A DNA stretch of 64,000 bases from Anaerohabitans sp036788095 (GCA_036788095.1 DAIQOA010000003.1:1-64000), one strand, 5' to 3'; numbered from the stretch's first letter, positions 26,824 through 35,934 are shown. The notes: a model not told the origin generated them from the sequence alone. Made by a program: numbers and translations.

Positions 26824-27840
26824 TTGCAGACCAAAGAAAACACACGAACAGCTGCCTGCAAATCGGCGCGAAAATATATTTATTTTGTGAGCAGCATCAT
26901 TTTCTTTTTCACCGCAGCACCGCTTTCCGCCGCCACACCCTTTGAACCGCTCTCTTTCAGCACCCATCTGCTGGATGATTACATCCACATGATCAAATTC
27001 ACCAGTTTGCTCAAGATCGAATCGCCCATGATCACCGGACCGGATTCCAGCGGTCTGGAACCCTACCTGGGCTTGGCTGAAGATCAAAACGACAGCGAAA
27101 AGAACGGTCCGATCAGCCGCATGCAAAACCTGCTGCTGAGCTGGAACAAAAACCTGCCGCTCAAGGTGTCCGGCCATTACGATAAAGCCACCTCCATGTC
27201 CGTCACCCTGTACAAGCTGGTGCACGATTGCGGATATGACGGCAGCTTTATCGATCGCGAGACCGCGCATCATCTTCTGGCCATGGAGTACAACTGGCCA
27301 ATGGCTAAAAAGGAGTCCAGCCTGGTAGCCCAGGTGTTGAGCGGAGCGGTTAAATTTCTCGGCCTGCGCTACCGGCTCGGCGGAAGCGGCGTCAAGTACA
27401 TCGACTGCGGTATGTTCACCCGCATGGCTATGATCAGCGCCGGCATGGCCGAAAAAGTGTTCAACCGGACCGCGGCCATGCAATACCGCTATGCCGAACA
27501 GGGCAACATGGGCCTGTTCCTCCGCCCCGCGGGCGAACCACCCCAACCAGGGGACCTGGTTTTCTTTAACTGGCGCACACGATTTCAAAAACGTCGATAC
27601 AAGGGTATCACCCATGTGGGCTTTTTCCTCGGCCAGGTGGGCGACCGTCTGCTGGTGCTGGAAGCCGCTTCACGCGGTGAACGCCGTGTGACCATCAAAG
27701 ACCGCAGCGATTCCATCAGCCGCATCGCCGGCTATGCGCAGATCGTCGGCGCCCCCGCAGACGTGGATATTTTCGATTACATCAACATGGCAGCAGAGGA
27801 CTTGGAAAACCTGATGGTGCCCAAGTTGGGAGGCGACTAG
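26824..27840 (+). CDS. Exported NlpC/P60-type peptidoglycan hydrolase
   Basis: 338 residues. A signal peptide (KYIYFVSSIIFFFTAAPLSAA) is followed by a segment resembling a peptidoglycan-binding helical domain (about 95-155). The NlpC/P60 domain (about 165-300) has nucleophile Cys195 in YIDCGMF and His264 in ITHVGFFLG, with PGDLVFF between them. It probably cleaves stem-peptide bonds in the wall. The start is taken as TTG, with CGGAGC upstream; no ATG precedes the signal peptide. It faces purL divergently and ends at a bidirectional terminator. Confidence 0.85.
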   Translation: MQTKENTRTAACKSARKYIYFVSSIIFFFTAAPLSAATPFEPLSFSTHLLDDYIHMIKFTSLLKIESPMITGPDSSGLEPYLGLAEDQNDSEKNGPISRMQNLLLSWNKNLPLKVSGHYDKATSMSVTLYKLVHDCGYDGSFIDRETAHHLLAMEYNWPMAKKESSLVAQVLSGAVKFLGLRYRLGGSGVKYIDCGMFTRMAMISAGMAEKVFNRTAAMQYRYAEQGNMGLFLRPAGEPPQPGDLVFFNWRTRFQKRRYKGITHVGFFLGQVGDRLLVLEAASRGERRVTIKDRSDSISRIAGYAQIVGAPADVDIFDYINMAAEDLENLMVPKLGGD

Positions 27841-27893
27841 GGGAAAAGACCATCTCCTGTGCCGCTCGGCGCGCACAGAACAGGATATGATCT

Positions 27894-27928
27894 AAAAAGC
27901 CGGATCCAACGAGGATCCGGCTTTTTTT
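27894..27928. terminator. Bidirectional terminator between convergent genes
   Basis: AAAGCCGGATCC and GGATCCGGCTTT form a perfect 12-bp stem with a 5-base loop. It is flanked by A-run and T-run, so it can end transcription from the NlpC/P60 gene and from the propeller-protein gene. Confidence 0.9.
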
Positions 27929-27996
27929 CGTTCAGAGCGGGATGTAAAGCGACACGACCGCGCTGCCGGCGCCCCCTGCAGCACGGGCATGCACAA

Positions 27997-29883
27997 CTAT
28001 TTTACCAGCACCATTTTTCGCCTCTGCACGCTGTCGCCAAACTGCAGCACCGCCCAGTACAATCCGGTGTTCACGACTTTCCCTGATCCATCATGGCCGT
28101 CCCAGACCACTCGATGGAAGCCGGCCGTCACGCTCTGATCCAGCAAGGTGGCCACGGCTTGTCCGAGAAGGTTGATCACCGTAAGCTTGGCCCGTCCCGG
28201 CGTTGCGAAGGTAAAGACGAGCGTTGTGCTGCTGTTGAACGGATTGGGGTAATTGGCAGCGAGATGAAATTCCATTGGCAGGCTTTTTGCCGGTTGGGAG
28301 GAGACCGAGGTCCGGCTGTTGACCGCCACAACGGCATCCAGATCAAAGTCGCCGTTCAAAGCCCCCTCCTGCCAGCGGTCGCCCATATCTGTGATCCTGA
28401 CATAGCGGATCCACGGCAGTCCAACGTCCGCCAGGTCGAACTGATCAGCGCCGGAGCGCTGTGGATCAAGAGGATGGCTGGTGCTCTGCACCACATGGCA
28501 GCCGGCCAGACCTGCGTAGCTGCTGGTATCATAGGGAAATTCGATAAAGTGGCTGCCGTCCTGGCTGACCGCTACCGTGGCAGCCTCCATATACGGCTGC
28601 CCGGTCCACAGATTCATGAACACGTTCTCAAAGATGATAAAATCAACGCCAGGTCCATCGAAGACGACGTTATCGGTGAACGCCAGAGTGATTTCGCCGG
28701 CGTGGCCCAGAGACAGAATCTCCGCCGGATCGCTGGTGGAACTGGTGCTGTTGAGCCCGCGATCCGAATCTGGCGGACCCAGCACGTTGTCGGGAAAAAA
28801 ATCATAGCCTATTTTACTCCACGGTTGGCCGGCTGAAAAGGCAACCACTTCATCAGCCCAGGGATCTGACGACTCGCTCCTTTCCACAATGGCCATGTCC
28901 TGACTGCCGTCGCCCGCGGGATAGGTGATCGCCACCCTATCCTGCTGCACATCGAACTTTTGCACCACATCCTGATCAAAGGCGCTGACGTATAGCTCGG
29001 CGTTTTTCTTATCCCAGAGCAGATGCATGGCGCCGCGGCCCACACGTAAAGGATTTTGCACGTTGTGGAGGATTTCGCCAGTGTAGATGTTCACCTTGTA
29101 CAAAAAGCCGCCGGTATGATCGCCCCAATCGCAGATATAGGCCATGCCGTTGGGCAGCACCGCCAGATCCCCGGGATAACCGCCCACCACCAGGGTATCG
29201 ACCACCGCCGGGCCGGCATAGTCCGGCGGAGCATAGGGATTGATCACCGCCAATTGTCCGCTGTTTCCTCCCCAGATGCCGGAGCAAAGCACATAATAGT
29301 TCCAATCCGGCCCCTTGCGCACCACTTGCGGATTGGCCGGCACAGCCACGCTGGTGAGCAGAGAATCGCGGGCTACATCGATGAAGGCGATGGTGGATGG
29401 CTGATAGTCCGGATAGCCGCCGGTGTTGGCCACCAGGGCGGTATTCCCATCGACGAGGATCCCTTGCGGCGCCCTGCCGCAGGGGATGAATTTGGCGACG
29501 CGATTCTCTTTAATCTCCACAACCGCCACAGCATCCAGAAGCAGCAGGGTCACATAGAGCCGATTGCCGCCCACCAGCGCCATGCCATAGGGATTAGAGC
29601 CCTCCGGCAGCGCGATGTGCTTTTCCACCTGCAGCGAGCTCGCGTCGATGATCATGATCTCCGGCGGCACGCTGTTCAACACCAGAACTTTATCGCGATA
29701 GGCGAGGATCTGATTGGGAATTTGCCCCAGAGTCACCACGTCGTTCTGAACCGCGCCGGTCTCCAGGTTCACGGTGGACAGCGTGCGCGCCAGATTGTTT
29801 TCAACAAACAACGTGCGCGGCATGTCGCCGGCAAAAGCAAAACGAACAATCCCCCAACACACCAACAACCACATTTTTTTCAT
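27997..29883 (-). CDS. Surface beta-propeller protein with C-terminal sorting-type domain (BtuG-like candidate)
   Basis: 628 residues. A signal peptide precedes a YVTN/YncE-type beta propeller (about 20-330), with repeated units such as GSNPYGMALVGGNRLYVTLLL and GYPGDLAVLPNGMAYICDWG. A second beta domain (about 335-520) has FFPDNVLGPPDSDRG and DFIIFENVF. The last 85 residues form a YPNPFN-type FlgD-Ig/type IX-like domain ending RKMVLVK. In Bacteroides, the beta-propeller lipoprotein BtuG binds vitamin B12 and hands it to BtuB. Here the gene follows a riboswitch-controlled BtuB-like receptor. No lipobox is present, so surface display would depend on the C-terminal domain. The start is ATG behind GAGGATGC. 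Confidence 0.72.
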   Translation of the reverse strand: MKKMWLLVCWGIVRFAFAGDMPRTLFVENNLARTLSTVNLETGAVQNDVVTLGQIPNQILAYRDKVLVLNSVPPEIMIIDASSLQVEKHIALPEGSNPYGMALVGGNRLYVTLLLLDAVAVVEIKENRVAKFIPCGRAPQGILVDGNTALVANTGGYPDYQPSTIAFIDVARDSLLTSVAVPANPQVVRKGPDWNYYVLCSGIWGGNSGQLAVINPYAPPDYAGPAVVDTLVVGGYPGDLAVLPNGMAYICDWGDHTGGFLYKVNIYTGEILHNVQNPLRVGRGAMHLLWDKKNAELYVSAFDQDVVQKFDVQQDRVAITYPAGDGSQDMAIVERSESSDPWADEVVAFSAGQPWSKIGYDFFPDNVLGPPDSDRGLNSTSSTSDPAEILSLGHAGEITLAFTDNVVFDGPGVDFIIFENVFMNLWTGQPYMEAATVAVSQDGSHFIEFPYDTSSYAGLAGCHVVQSTSHPLDPQRSGADQFDLADVGLPWIRYVRITDMGDRWQEGALNGDFDLDAVVAVNSRTSVSSQPAKSLPMEFHLAANYPNPFNSSTTLVFTFATPGRAKLTVINLLGQAVATLLDQSVTAGFHRVVWDGHDGSGKVVNTGLYWAVLQFGDSVQRRKMVLVK

Positions 29884-30201
29884 CAAAGCATCCTCGGATT
29901 CTCATCCATAATGTCGAAATTAATTAACTCTTTTCGGCAGTAACGTCTTGTGCTCATCCGATGTAAAGGCAGCTGATGAACCGCCAAGGTTGTCAAAAAC
30001 GCCGAGACATACAATTCAAAAGTTATTTCATCCCCTCTGCGTTGTTTAGCGCTTTCCCCGCGGCTGAAGAAGGTACGCAGGTCTCAGATGATCCCTATTT
30101 AAAAGTCCGCCAATAGCTTACATCTTGCGTTTTGCAGTTTGGCTTTGCGCTAAACTCGATTTCATGCCTTCCATCGCCCAGACGAAAACTCGCTTATACG
30201 G
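29884..30201. other. Intergenic stretch without recognised content
   Basis: 318 bases between the receptor gene and the propeller gene. I see no ORF, strong hairpin or riboswitch. Its length leaves room for a promoter specific to the propeller gene. Confidence 0.5.
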
Positions 30202-32397
30202 TTAAAAGGCGGCGCTCCACCCGGCCCGCCATTCCCGGCCCGGCAGAGGCGCGTTTTCTAAAACCTGGTAGCGCACATCGGTGAGGTTCAAGCAGGAGAG
30301 CTTGAGATTATTCTGTCGGCCGAGCAGACGAAAGGCATAGTGCAGCGTTATCTCGTGCAAAGAAAAGCCGGGCAAACGCACGGTATTGGCTTCTGTGACA
30401 AAGCGCTCGCCGCTGCGCCGGAAATTGTAATTCACCTGCAGATCCCGCCATCCCCATTGCAGGCCTGCTTTGACGCTGTGTTCCGGTCGGTACGGCAATT
30501 GTTTGTGCCGCGTTGTTCGTTCCTCGCTGAGGTTCTCGCTGCGCAGATGGCTGTAGGAAACCTGCATCTCCAGGCGCCCGCGGTAGGGCTGCCAGCGCCA
30601 TTCGATCTCTTCTCCAGAAAGACGGGCGTCGGTGTTCACCGGCGAAAAAGTGGCGAAAGAGCCCAGGCGCCAGATGATCAGGTCCTGCAGGTGATGGTGA
30701 AAACGATTGAAGCGGAACAGGTTGTTGCGCCACAACCCTTCGATGGCCCATTCCAGATTCTCACTCCGCTCCGGACGCAGCCCGGCGTTGCCTCGCACCC
30801 GGTACTGCTGATAGAACAGATCGGCAAAGGTGGGCAGACGGAATCCATGGCCCCAGTCCGCCTGCAGCCGCCAATCCAGCAGCAGCTGTTTGCGCAGACT
30901 CATGCCGAATGAAGGGCTGAGCGCCTGATCCAGGCGCTGATCCCGGTTGTGTTCGGTCTCTGCCGCATCGTAGCGCAGACCTGCCTGAGTTTCCAGCCGC
31001 GTATTCCAGCCAAGGCTGGTTTCGCAGCCATGGCGCACATAGACCCCGGCGTTGCGCACGTCGGCAAGGCCGACCGCTGTCAGGGACGGGTACAAGCGAT
31101 CGCGATCGGAAAAGCGGGTCGCTCCTGCTTCAGCCCCCAACTCGATCTGATGGTCTGGAGTGATCTGGTGCAAAAGATCGCTCTGCAGACGGCCTGCTGT
31201 CACTTTGTTTTCGTTCCAGTAGCGCGGTGTTGACCGATAACGCACCGGCACATTCTCATAGATATTTTTAAAAGAGGAAAAATCTTGATTGAAAGAGGCG
31301 CGCACGTTTAATGTACGCCGGCGCTGTTTTTTTTCGAAGGAAAGCACGGCCAGGCTGCGCCGGATGGCACTGCGTGCGTAGGGCGTCCAGCTGTAGACAG
31401 CGCCGGGCAACCCGCGATGGCCGAACAGATGCTGAGCGGAAAAAGACCAGCGCGATCCGTCTTTCTCCAGGCTCCATCGGCCGAACAGCTGTCGCTGCAA
31501 CTCATCCGCGTTCAAGCGCCTCTCAGTAAAGTGCCGGCCGGCGAGGTCATACTCGTAGCGGTAATCGTTACGGCTGCGATGCTGTTCGACGGTCAGCAGG
31601 AAATCGCCATAGCCGCTTTTCCGCATCAGTGTGGCCGCCGCATCGGCCGTGGCAAAGGAGGCTGCACGCAGTTCCGCGGACAACTGATTTTCCCGCGCCT
31701 GCCGGGTGATGATCTGCACCACTCCGGCCAGGGCGTTGGCGCCGAAGCGGCTGGATTGCGGGCCTTTATAGACCTTGATCTGTTCAATGGCAGCCAGCGG
31801 CAGGGAAGAAAGATCGATGTCGCCGGAGAGTCCGTTCTGCAGGCGAACGCCGTCCACCAGCACCAGCACCTGCCCGGCCTGACTGCCGCGAATGGAGACC
31901 GACTTGGCGGCGCCGTTTTCCTGAATCTCCACTCCGCAGGTCGCAGCCAGCAGCTCAGCCACATCCTCGGCCTGGCTTTGCCGGATCCGGCCCTGGTCGA
32001 TGACGAAGTCCGCGCCCTGAGACGGTTCGTCGACGTCGGCGTGGATCTCCAGGCCGGGCAGTTCGATAAGCACCGGCTGCAGTTCGATCACCAGCTGCTG
32101 AGGCTGATCATGGCTGACCAGAACGTTGCGCAGTTGCTGCGACCGATACCCCAGCAGACTCGCCTCCACCGCATACTCGCCTGCCAGCAGATTGTGCAAA
32201 ACGAACCGGCCGTTGCGATCGGTCACAGCGCCCACGGCTGTGCCCGGCACGGTCACGTTGACGCCGAACAGAGCGTGGCGATCGGACCCGTCCAGGACCT
32301 TGCCTTCGATCTTGACGTCTGATTGCGCCGCTAGATCCTGAAGACCGGCCGTGGCTAGCAGTAAAAGCGCCAGAATTTTTTTACTGAAACGATTCAT
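30202..32397 (-). CDS. TonB-dependent receptor, BtuB-like
   Basis: 731 residues. A signal peptide precedes a carboxypeptidase-regulatory-like domain (about 28-110: GKVLDGSDRHALFGVNVTVPGT), a plug domain (about 130-250: SIRGSQAGQVLVLVDGVRLQNG, IEQIKVYKGPQSSRFGANALAGVVQIIT) and a 22-strand-type barrel ending in a terminal aromatic (WRAGWSAAF). The plug segment closely follows BtuB. A cobalamin riboswitch and terminator lie in its leader, so its substrate is very probably vitamin B12 or another corrinoid. It needs TonB-ExbBD, which are not in the window. The start codon has no obvious ribosome site. Confidence 0.88.
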   Translation of the reverse strand: MNRFSKKILALLLLATAGLQDLAAQSDVKIEGKVLDGSDRHALFGVNVTVPGTAVGAVTDRNGRFVLHNLLAGEYAVEASLLGYRSQQLRNVLVSHDQPQQLVIELQPVLIELPGLEIHADVDEPSQGADFVIDQGRIRQSQAEDVAELLAATCGVEIQENGAAKSVSIRGSQAGQVLVLVDGVRLQNGLSGDIDLSSLPLAAIEQIKVYKGPQSSRFGANALAGVVQIITRQARENQLSAELRAASFATADAAATLMRKSGYGDFLLTVEQHRSRNDYRYEYDLAGRHFTERRLNADELQRQLFGRWSLEKDGSRWSFSAQHLFGHRGLPGAVYSWTPYARSAIRRSLAVLSFEKKQRRRTLNVRASFNQDFSSFKNIYENVPVRYRSTPRYWNENKVTAGRLQSDLLHQITPDHQIELGAEAGATRFSDRDRLYPSLTAVGLADVRNAGVYVRHGCETSLGWNTRLETQAGLRYDAAETEHNRDQRLDQALSPSFGMSLRKQLLLDWRLQADWGHGFRLPTFADLFYQQYRVRGNAGLRPERSENLEWAIEGLWRNNLFRFNRFHHHLQDLIIWRLGSFATFSPVNTDARLSGEEIEWRWQPYRGRLEMQVSYSHLRSENLSEERTTRHKQLPYRPEHSVKAGLQWGWRDLQVNYNFRRSGERFVTEANTVRLPGFSLHEITLHYAFRLLGRQNNLKLSCLNLTDVRYQVLENAPLPGREWRAGWSAAF

Positions 32398-32461
32398 AGG
32401 TCGAACTTGTCATCGATGAGGAGATCTGGAGAAAGGAAGGAATGAGCGTTTGCAGGAGGTT

Positions 32462-32492
32462 AAAAAAAAGCCCCAGTCTTGCAACATGGGGC
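32462..32492 (-). terminator. Terminator hairpin of the cobalamin riboswitch
   Basis: GCCCCA and TGGGGC form a stem around an 11-base loop, followed by eight T on the minus strand. It lies between the aptamer and the BtuB-like gene, the expected place for a transcriptional off-switch when cobalamin binds. Confidence 0.8.
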
Positions 32493-32504
32493 GTCGTTAT
32501 CTTT

Positions 32505-32700
32505 AGGTACCAGCACCTCACCCGCGAAGGCTAATCCAAACACTCTCTGGCAGGTCTCCTGGCTTTGAACATCAATCCTACCGGTCGCGCCTTCCCGGTT
32601 TCCCAGTGGCTTTTGCGTTGCGACTTTCGTAGTTCATTACAGTAGCGGGGCTGCGACGGACTTGCACCGTCTTCCCTTTTCATCCATTTGGAACCAAAGC
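32505..32700 (-). promoter_or_regulatory. Cobalamin riboswitch
   Basis: Read on the minus strand, the core landmarks occur in order. GGGAAGACGGTGCAAGTCC is followed by AGCCCCGCTACTGTAA, then the B12 box GCCACTGG (about 32603-32610) and GAAACCGGGAAGGC. AGCCAGGAGACCTGCC (about 32550-32565) comes next, and a 3' stem follows. This is the consensus layout of the AdoCbl-class cobalamin riboswitch. It lies upstream of the BtuB-like receptor and downstream of the TonB-plug gene's stop. Exact ends are approximate. Confidence 0.93.
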
Positions 32701-32765
32701 ATGCGTTTCAAAGAGCGAACCAATATAAAGAGAAAATATTCGAAATGCAACAGCTATTGTGCCGG

Positions 32766-34547
32766 TCAATCAAAAAAATCCCAGACAAATCCCCAGCGCA
32801 GTTGCTGTTTCGGCATCGCATAGCCGGGCAGCAGCTGATAGTCGATGCCGGCAAAATTTTGCAGCAAAAAGAACAGGCGCACGCTTTTGATTTTCACTCC
32901 CACATGGGCATAGGGAACGACAACCGGCGACAGCGCAGTGGACGGCAAGCGCGTACCGGGCAGCAGGCAGTTCTCGCCCCGTTCTCCCCAGCCGTTGAGT
33001 CCGATGCGCAAACGTACATCCAGATCGCCGGCGAAAAAAACATTCGCGTATTGCACACAGCCCCAGGCCTGCTGCGCCGGTTGCGGCAGCGGCTCCTCCT
33101 CACCCTTGCGGATTTGCCTCAAGTCGGCATAAAGAGAAAAACAGCGGTTCAATTTCTGTTCCACGCCGATGTCCACCGCCCAGCGGTTCGCGTCCAGCGC
33201 AAATGCCGCTGTTTGGGATTGCAGGCTGGAGAGCGTCATGCGATCGCTGCTGTAAGAAACACAGATAAAATAGCGGACTGCGTCGCCCTTTTTTTCCAGC
33301 GCCCCTGCCCATAGATCGCTGCGTTCCTGCTGAAAAGCCCGGTCGCCGGCCACATAGCTCTCCATGCCGTAGCCGCCGCTCAGTCCCGCCGAAGCGATAT
33401 GGCTGCCGTACCACAGCCGCGAATTCCATCCGCGCGCCAGGGTTCTGGCCAACTGGACCTGCGGCAATAGGGCGATCTTTTCATCTCCAAAGCGCAGCAC
33501 TTTAATGCCGGCCTGCCAGAACCAGGATGCGCCGGCCGGCGATCCTATTTGCGTCCAGGCTTCCAGATCATTGCGCCGGCCATCGCTGCGACCGGTGATC
33601 TCCATCCGGCTGTGCTGCCACAGCCCGCCGCTGTTCCACTGCACCGGGCCGAACCGTTGGCCATATTGCATCAACAACCGCGACCGGCCGGCGTTCTGAA
33701 TCTGCTGAGCCGCCGGGGATGGTCGATGATAAAATTCACGATAGAGATCGGTGTACTGCCACAACACAGTGACGCGATGGGCCTGCAGGCCGAGGCCATG
33801 GTCATAGCGATCAAGCTTTTCATGCAAAAAAGGAACCTGGGGCGCGGATGCCGACCACGGCTCATCGCGGTCCATTTTGTTGAGCAGCAACAGATAGCGC
33901 AGCCGCCACTGCGGACCGAACCGCCGTTCGACGCTCAGATTGACTTTTTGCGCGCGATACTTTTCATCCGCCGCAGTGCCGCCGTAATTTTTCAACACGG
34001 CACCGGCCGTGAGCGCGCTGTGCGCCGTTGGTTTCAGCCCCAGCCGCACGTCAACATCATCATAGCCGTTGCCGCCGGTGCGATAGGCGGTTGCGGAGCG
34101 CAGACCGCTGCCGGCGAGATCACGGCCGGCCACATACAGAGAATGACCGGGCGAAATCAGCCCAGCAGTTTCACCGCCGGGTCCGGCCCAGGCGTCGATC
34201 CGTTCGATCCCCTCCACCGGCGCCAGGTTCCAATCGACGATGCCACTGACCGGGTCATTCAACAGCAGGCCGTCCCAGGTCGCATCCAAATGGCGAAAAG
34301 AGCCGGAGAACAGAGAGGCGGCCGCGAGTTGGCCCACGCTGCCGCGATCAAAGATGAAAACGCCGGGAACCTGTGCCAGCAGATCCGCCGCACTGCCATA
34401 GCCGGAGCGCTGAATAGCCGTCGAATCGATCATCCGCAGCACCGGCCAGACCAATGTATCGGCTTTCGTTTCAGGATCAGCCGGCGCCAGCCTTGCAGAC
34501 GCCGCAGCGGCCGTCAGGCAGACGATCAGAATCAGAGTGTGTTTCAT
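32766..34547 (-). CDS. TonB-plug outer-membrane protein of the B12 locus
   Basis: 593 residues with a signal peptide (MKHTLILIVCLTAAAASA). Residues about 35-130 resemble a TonB-receptor plug (RSGYGSAADLLAQVPGVFIFDRG, VEGIERIDAWAGPGG). The rest is barrel-like, ending in an aromatic strand (WGFVWDFFD). There is no regulatory-like N-terminal domain, and it is shorter than its BtuB-like neighbour. The ATG overlaps the stop of the ECF S-component gene (ATGA), so the two proteins are translated together and may handle the same substrate. The riboswitch lies downstream of this gene and therefore does not control it. Confidence 0.68.
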   Translation of the reverse strand: MKHTLILIVCLTAAAASARLAPADPETKADTLVWPVLRMIDSTAIQRSGYGSAADLLAQVPGVFIFDRGSVGQLAAASLFSGSFRHLDATWDGLLLNDPVSGIVDWNLAPVEGIERIDAWAGPGGETAGLISPGHSLYVAGRDLAGSGLRSATAYRTGGNGYDDVDVRLGLKPTAHSALTAGAVLKNYGGTAADEKYRAQKVNLSVERRFGPQWRLRYLLLLNKMDRDEPWSASAPQVPFLHEKLDRYDHGLGLQAHRVTVLWQYTDLYREFYHRPSPAAQQIQNAGRSRLLMQYGQRFGPVQWNSGGLWQHSRMEITGRSDGRRNDLEAWTQIGSPAGASWFWQAGIKVLRFGDEKIALLPQVQLARTLARGWNSRLWYGSHIASAGLSGGYGMESYVAGDRAFQQERSDLWAGALEKKGDAVRYFICVSYSSDRMTLSSLQSQTAAFALDANRWAVDIGVEQKLNRCFSLYADLRQIRKGEEEPLPQPAQQAWGCVQYANVFFAGDLDVRLRIGLNGWGERGENCLLPGTRLPSTALSPVVVPYAHVGVKIKSVRLFFLLQNFAGIDYQLLPGYAMPKQQLRWGFVWDFFD

Positions 34548-35089
34548 AGCAACCGTTTCAGTCTTTTAAGCAACACAGGAACCAGGACGGCAAAACTAAC
34601 GGTATTGACCAGCAGATGAACCAGATAAAAGACCATGCCGGACATAAAAGTCATCGCCATTTTCCGGCTGTCGCCGCCGGCGATGAACACCGCGAAACTG
34701 AGGGTGGTCAGCGTGTCGAACACCAGGGTGCAGAAAAAGCCCATCAAGCCAAACCAGGCCATGCGCACCGCAGTCGGCAGGTCCAGCCAATGGGTGCGCC
34801 CCACCATACCGCCGGCCCAACCGACCACCGCCATGGAGAGAACCTGGGCGATGAGCAAGGGCAAAGAGGGCGCGCCGAACGGATTGAACATGGAAAAAAG
34901 AAATTCAGCGGTCAGGCCGATGAGCAGGCCGTAGGACGGGCCCACCAAAAAGCCTGAAATAAATATGGAAGCGGTGATGAATTCAAAATTGGGCAAAAGC
35001 AGGAACAGGTAGCCGATCGCGATCGATGCCGCCGTCAGCAGGGCGCACTGAATGATTTTATGGTGCCGTGGTCGTTCCGCTGTCAGCAT
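34544..35089 (-). CDS. ECF-transporter S-component-like membrane protein
   Basis: 181 residues with five to six membrane helices, for example ALLTAASIAIGYLFLLLPNFEF, SIFISGFLVGPSYGLLIGLTAEFLF and a C-terminal VNTVSFAVLVPVLLKRL. Size, topology and the GPSYGLLIG segment fit substrate-binding S components of energy-coupling-factor transporters. Its position directly upstream of a TonB-plug gene and a B12-regulated receptor suggests a corrinoid or related vitamin as cargo; this is inference. No EcfT is present, and the only ECF-like ATPase in the window lies 20 kb away. A TTGCCA-17-TAAATT promoter lies 42 bp upstream. Confidence 0.7.
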   Translation of the reverse strand: MLTAERPRHHKIIQCALLTAASIAIGYLFLLLPNFEFITASIFISGFLVGPSYGLLIGLTAEFLFSMFNPFGAPSLPLLIAQVLSMAVVGWAGGMVGRTHWLDLPTAVRMAWFGLMGFFCTLVFDTLTTLSFAVFIAGGDSRKMAMTFMSGMVFYLVHLLVNTVSFAVLVPVLLKRLKRLL

Positions 35090-35130
35090 GGCTCTTCCGG
35101 CGCTTGGATCGTTTTATGGTTCACTCCGCC

Positions 35131-35159
35131 AATTTACTAAAATATCCCCGTATTGGCAA
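35131..35159 (-). promoter_or_regulatory. Promoter for the ECF S-component operon
   Basis: A -35 TTGCCA and a -10 TAAATT with a 17-base spacer lie back to back with the plus-strand promoter at 35175-35203. Confidence 0.55.
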
Positions 35160-35174
35160 AAGCTAAAAAATGGC

Positions 35175-35203
35175 TTGCAAATCGTGAAACTTATGATTAC
35201 AAT
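35175..35203 (+). promoter_or_regulatory. Promoter for the 83-residue protein gene
   Basis: A -35 TTGCAA and a -10 TACAAT are separated by 17 bases, giving a leader of about 25 bases before the ATG at 35236. Confidence 0.6.
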
Positions 35204-35235
35204 AAGGTGTACTTTATTACACTAAAGGGACTACC

Positions 35236-35487
35236 ATGCAGTTCGAACAGATCAACGAAATCGTCCAGGTGCTCAGCCATTATGACGGCAGCAAAACGCG
35301 TCCGCTGCGTTTTCATTGGCGCAACCGGACCTATCATGTGGCGCAGGTGCATGGCGTCTGGCATGAGGTGCAGGGCAGGGACCGGGTGTTCCATTTTCAT
35401 GTGTCCACGCGGGAGTCCGGTTCCTTTGAACTGATCTATAACCATGCCGCCATGAGCTGGCGCATCGGCCGGGTAACCGTGGGCTGA
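35236..35487 (+). CDS. Small conserved-looking protein, function unknown
   Basis: 83 residues, acidic-basic mixed, no signal or membrane segment. The pattern RPLRFHWRNRTYHV..WHEVQGRDRVFHFHVST..FELIYNHAAMSWRI resembles small uncharacterised proteins of the DUF6504 kind, with a beta-strand-rich fold. I cannot assign a function. It has its own promoter and a ribosome site (AAAGGGA). It stands alone between two minus-strand units. Confidence 0.7.
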   Translation: MQFEQINEIVQVLSHYDGSKTRPLRFHWRNRTYHVAQVHGVWHEVQGRDRVFHFHVSTRESGSFELIYNHAAMSWRIGRVTVG

Positions 35488-35493
35488 CCGCTG

Positions 35494-35934
35494 TCAGGGA
35501 TATTTTTTCATCTCATCCTCGATGGCCTCGCGAAGCGATTCCGCCTCGTTGCTGCCGATGAGGAATTTTTTGCCGGATTTATAGGTGATCTCCACCGCCT
35601 CTGAGCCGGCGATGTTGTACATCCAGCCAGCCGGCGTGAGCCGGATGCCCCAGCCATAATACCACGGCACTCTGACCACGCGGCAGCCGGCGATTTCCCG
35701 CACTCGAATGGTTTTGCTGAAAACCCCCTGGCCGAAAGAGCAGACGATCACGCCGCGTTCCACCACCACCGTCAATTTGTAAAACATCACCAGCGCCATG
35801 ATGAGAAGGAGCAGCGCCAAATAGTGGCCCAGGCCGATGGTTTCCAGCGTGGTGGAGGCCAGGGTGGCGATGATCCCGATCACCAACAGGGCGATGATCA
35901 GGTAGCCCGTTTGCGAATTGCGGTAGGCGATCAT
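35494..35934 (-). CDS. Membrane protein with bacterial PH-like domain
   Basis: 146 residues. Two membrane helices (about 10-27 and 34-52) are followed by a cytoplasmic beta domain (about 55-146: VVVERGVIVCSFGQGVFSKTIRVREI..VEITYKSGKKFLIGSNEAESLREAIED). This strand pattern with a terminal helix is typical of bacterial pleckstrin-homology (YdbS/bPH) proteins. The function is unknown. The ATG follows GGAGATCGAG. It is convergent with the 83-residue gene; the stops are 6 bp apart. Confidence 0.7.
   Translation of the reverse strand: MIAYRNSQTGYLIIALLVIGIIATLASTTLETIGLGHYLALLLLIMALVMFYKLTVVVERGVIVCSFGQGVFSKTIRVREIAGCRVVRVPWYYGWGIRLTPAGWMYNIAGSEAVEITYKSGKKFLIGSNEAESLREAIEDEMKKYP

Noticed and set aside
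26553..26945. 130-codon plus-strand frame at the purL/NlpC divergent region
   Set aside because: It overlaps the NlpC/P60 gene in another frame and has neither signal nor domain.
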